From: Acidobacteriaceae bacterium
GTDB lineage: Bacteria > Acidobacteriota > Terriglobia > Terriglobales > Acidobacteriaceae
Direction of reading: 5' to 3'
Assembly (NCBI GenBank): GCA_027306745.1
Contig: DAHUZD010000048.1
Coordinates: 1-6,398, forward strand
DNA: 6,398 nucleotides
The translations under genes were made by a program, and so were the position numbers. Shown here piece by piece: positions 5,042-6,398 of this stretch. Under the pieces are notes generated by a model. It did no database searches. It was not told the origin of the DNA and worked only from the letters and a program-made list of their open reading frames with translations. Each line of letters starts with the position of its first letter. The first letter of the stretch is position 1.

Positions 5042-6398
5042 CTACATCGTTTTCAGATACTCAATCAGGTCGTTCAATTGCACCTTGTCCATGTCGGAGG
5101 TCACGCCGTGTTCGTCATGCGGATTGAATAGTGTCCAAATTTCTTCCAGACTCTGCGCCTCGCCGTTGTGCAGATAGGGTGGCTTCATGACGACGCCCTC
5201 CAGTTGCGGCACATCGAAGGCTTGAATCGTGTCATACGGCGTGGATTTACCCACATTCATCAACACGCGTGAGGTGTAATGCGTGTACGGCGAATGGCAA
5301 AAATAGCAACGTTTCTGTGGAGGGATCAACGCTCCGGTGTTCATGCGCGTGCGATAGAAAATGGCCCGGCCGCGCGCTTGCGCTTCCGCGAGCTGCCCGT
5401 TTTTCGGTCGGTGCGGCGCCGGAGGCAAACGCAGAGAGAGAATGAAGCCTGCCAAATCTTCCACTTCACCCTTGTTGAAACCTTGCGAGCGGAAAATGTA
5501 GGCCGCAGTGCGCGGACCATCCTGCGTTTCCAGGTTTGGATTTTTTCCATTCCACTTGAAGGGCGCTGTGCCATCGATGCCAAATAGCGTCTTGTTCTCC
5601 ACCACGTCGCGGCCCAGTTGCGGCGTCTCCAGGCTCCACGCCAGGCCATCCGACAATCCGCCGTGTGGATGGCAGGTTGCGCAGGCCATCTGTCCCTGCT
5701 GGCAATAGCGCGCACTGTAGAAAAGCTGCGCTCCATGCCGCAAGCGCGTAATGCTCTTCGGTCCGCCCAAGTCAATTGGCGCTTCCATCTGCATGGAGCC
5801 AAGATTCAGCACGCTCACCGTGTCGTCCATGCGGTTGGCAATGTAAGCCGTCTTTCCATCCGGAGCAATCGCCACAGCTGTTGGATTTTTTCCAGTCTGC
5901 AAACGCTGTGCAACAAACTGGCTGGAGAGATCGAGCCGGTCTGCCGTCAATTCAAATCGAGCAGCAGGAGCCGCGCGCACAATCGCATTCAGTTTTGCGA
6001 TGTTAATGACAGAAACCACATCGGCACCCGAAGCCGTCACCAGCGCCCAGCGGCCATCGGGGCTACCGGCAACCCCAAATCCATCTGCATACGATTGATT
6101 GAGTCCATCCAGCAACAGCTCCGTCACCCGGAATTTCTGCGAGACTCTCGCGCCAGCGTGCGGCGGCTCAATGACGGCCAGGCCATGCGTCAAATACCAA
6201 CCCTGATGAATCTGCACCAGTGGATTCAGATTTTTCGGGCGCATGAACGGAACCAGCAAGGCTCCGCCTGCGCTGGCTGGCATCTCGGCAATCGCGCGCA
6301 TCTGGATCACGCCGGGAATATCCACGCGCGCGGCAATCGTTTGCTGCGCTGCATCAATCACCGTCAGCTCGGATAATGGAGGCTGATCCGCAGGCCCG
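5042..6398 (-). CDS. YVTN beta-propeller fused to di-haem cytochrome c peroxidase/MauG-like domain (N-terminus beyond window)
   Basis: The last 451 residues of a larger protein; the reading frame stays open to the right edge, so the GTG at 6361 is unlikely to be the true start. The N-terminal half shows YVTN-type propeller repeats, with SPDGRWALVTASGADVVSVI and later APDGKTAYIANRMDDTVSVL. The C-terminal half carries two c-type haem sites, CATCH (nt 5683-5669) and CYFCH (nt 5308-5294), about 125 residues apart. Between them, APFKWNGKNPNLETQ matches the PF.W.G..P.LE.Q-type segment of bacterial di-haem cytochrome c peroxidases and MauG relatives. The end, KPPYLHNGEAQSLEEIW, is the family's PPYLHNG..-SLEE closing motif. 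Such proteins are periplasmic: they reduce H2O2 with electrons from small donors or catalyse high-valent iron oxidations. Which applies is not readable here. Haem attachment requires export, so a signal peptide is expected off-window. It is the first visible gene of the cluster; the next gene starts 27 nt downstream. Confidence 0.88.
   Translation of the reverse strand, partial: GPADQPPLSELTVIDAAQQTIAARVDIPGVIQMRAIAEMPASAGGALLVPFMRPKNLNPLVQIHQGWYLTHGLAVIEPPHAGARVSQKFRVTELLLDGLNQSYADGFGVAGSPDGRWALVTASGADVVSVINIAKLNAIVRAAPAARFELTADRLDLSSQFVAQRLQTGKNPTAVAIAPDGKTAYIANRMDDTVSVLNLGSMQMEAPIDLGGPKSITRLRHGAQLFYSARYCQQGQMACATCHPHGGLSDGLAWSLETPQLGRDVVENKTLFGIDGTAPFKWNGKNPNLETQDGPRTAAYIFRSQGFNKGEVEDLAGFILSLRLPPAPHRPKNGQLAEAQARGRAIFYRTRMNTGALIPPQKRCYFCHSPYTHYTSRVLMNVGKSTPYDTIQAFDVPQLEGVVMKPPYLHNGEAQSLEEIWTLFNPHDEHGVTSDMDKVQLNDLIEYLKTM
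5294..5308 (-). other. Second c-type haem attachment motif (CYFCH)
   Basis: Codons TGC TAT TTT TGC CAT give Cys-Tyr-Phe-Cys-His, a second CxxCH site. It is followed by SPYTHYTS and, about 40 residues later, the PPYLHNG closing motif. Two haem sites in this order are diagnostic of the di-haem peroxidase/MauG fold. Confidence 0.93.
5669..5683 (-). other. First c-type haem attachment motif (CATCH)
   Basis: Codons TGC GCA ACC TGC CAT give Cys-Ala-Thr-Cys-His, the CxxCH covalent haem site, followed by PHGG. It is the N-terminal haem of the peroxidase-like domain and sits just after the propeller part. Confidence 0.93.

Larger units (their letters stand above)
1..6398 (-). other. Probable five-gene operon (both ends outside window)
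   Basis: Five genes share one strand with junctions of 27 nt, a 20-nt overlap, 42 nt and a stop-start overlap of 1-4 nt. Four of the genes have a recognisable Shine-Dalgarno site, two of them inside the preceding gene. No hairpin plus T-run terminator and no convincing promoter interrupts the series. Three products are exported or haem-bearing, which points to a shared job in the periplasm. The promoter should lie beyond the right edge. Further genes may follow on the left, for example a small GMC-partner subunit; that expectation comes from family habit and is not seen here. Confidence 0.75.

Noticed and set aside
6359..6361. GTG at 6361 as the true start of the di-haem propeller gene
   Set aside because: The frame stays open upstream to the window edge, the residues before it (LSELTVIDAA) read like ordinary propeller sequence, and no signal peptide follows the GTG although haem attachment requires export.
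5618..6376. Plus-strand open frame of 252 codons opposite the cytochrome gene
   Set aside because: The minus strand encodes the propeller and the CATCH haem motif across the same bases. The plus frame has no recognisable motif and unlikely composition.

Overview
The window is one densely packed, unidirectional bacterial gene cluster. All five recognisable genes lie on the minus strand, so transcription runs from the right end to the left end. Junctions are tight: a 27-nt gap, a 20-nt overlap, a 42-nt gap and a 1-4-nt overlap. No gene-free stretch exceeds about 45 nt, and I saw no RNA gene, mobile element, CRISPR array or terminator. The outermost genes are cut by the window edges, so the promoter and the end of the transcript lie outside.

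In transcription order the genes are: (1) the C-terminal part of a YVTN-type beta-propeller fused to a di-heme cytochrome c peroxidase/MauG-like domain (5042-6398, start off-window); (2) an exported stand-alone propeller with seven Reg_prop-like repeats (3830-5014); (3) a RidA/YjgF-family protein lacking the canonical active-site arginine (3328-3849); (4) an exported protein with two tandem type I periplasmic-binding domains of the branched-chain amino acid (LivK/Peripla_BP_6) kind (703-3285); (5) the N-terminal 230-odd residues of a GMC flavin oxidoreductase (1-703, C-terminus off-window).

The GMC protein, with its GGRTNxWGR and LRFGPYDF blocks, resembles a subgroup I associate with Acidobacteriota (Terriglobia-like soil bacteria) and some other Gram-negative phyla. 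The moderately high GC content and the envelope-oriented proteins (c-type haem, cleavable signal peptides) fit a Gram-negative host. The phylum is an inference from memory, not a search.

Together the genes look like an envelope redox module. The GMC flavoenzyme would oxidise an alcohol or sugar-like substrate, and the c-type di-haem protein would accept electrons or act on peroxide. The double binding protein and the propeller could bind a substrate or act as scaffolds, and the Rid protein might handle a reactive by-product. No transporter permease or ATPase is visible, so the binding protein need not serve uptake. The arrangement recalls PQQ-alcohol-dehydrogenase-associated loci, where a LivK-like binding protein and a propeller protein sit beside cytochrome c genes, but no PQQ enzyme is seen here. 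The functional link is a hypothesis based on gene order.
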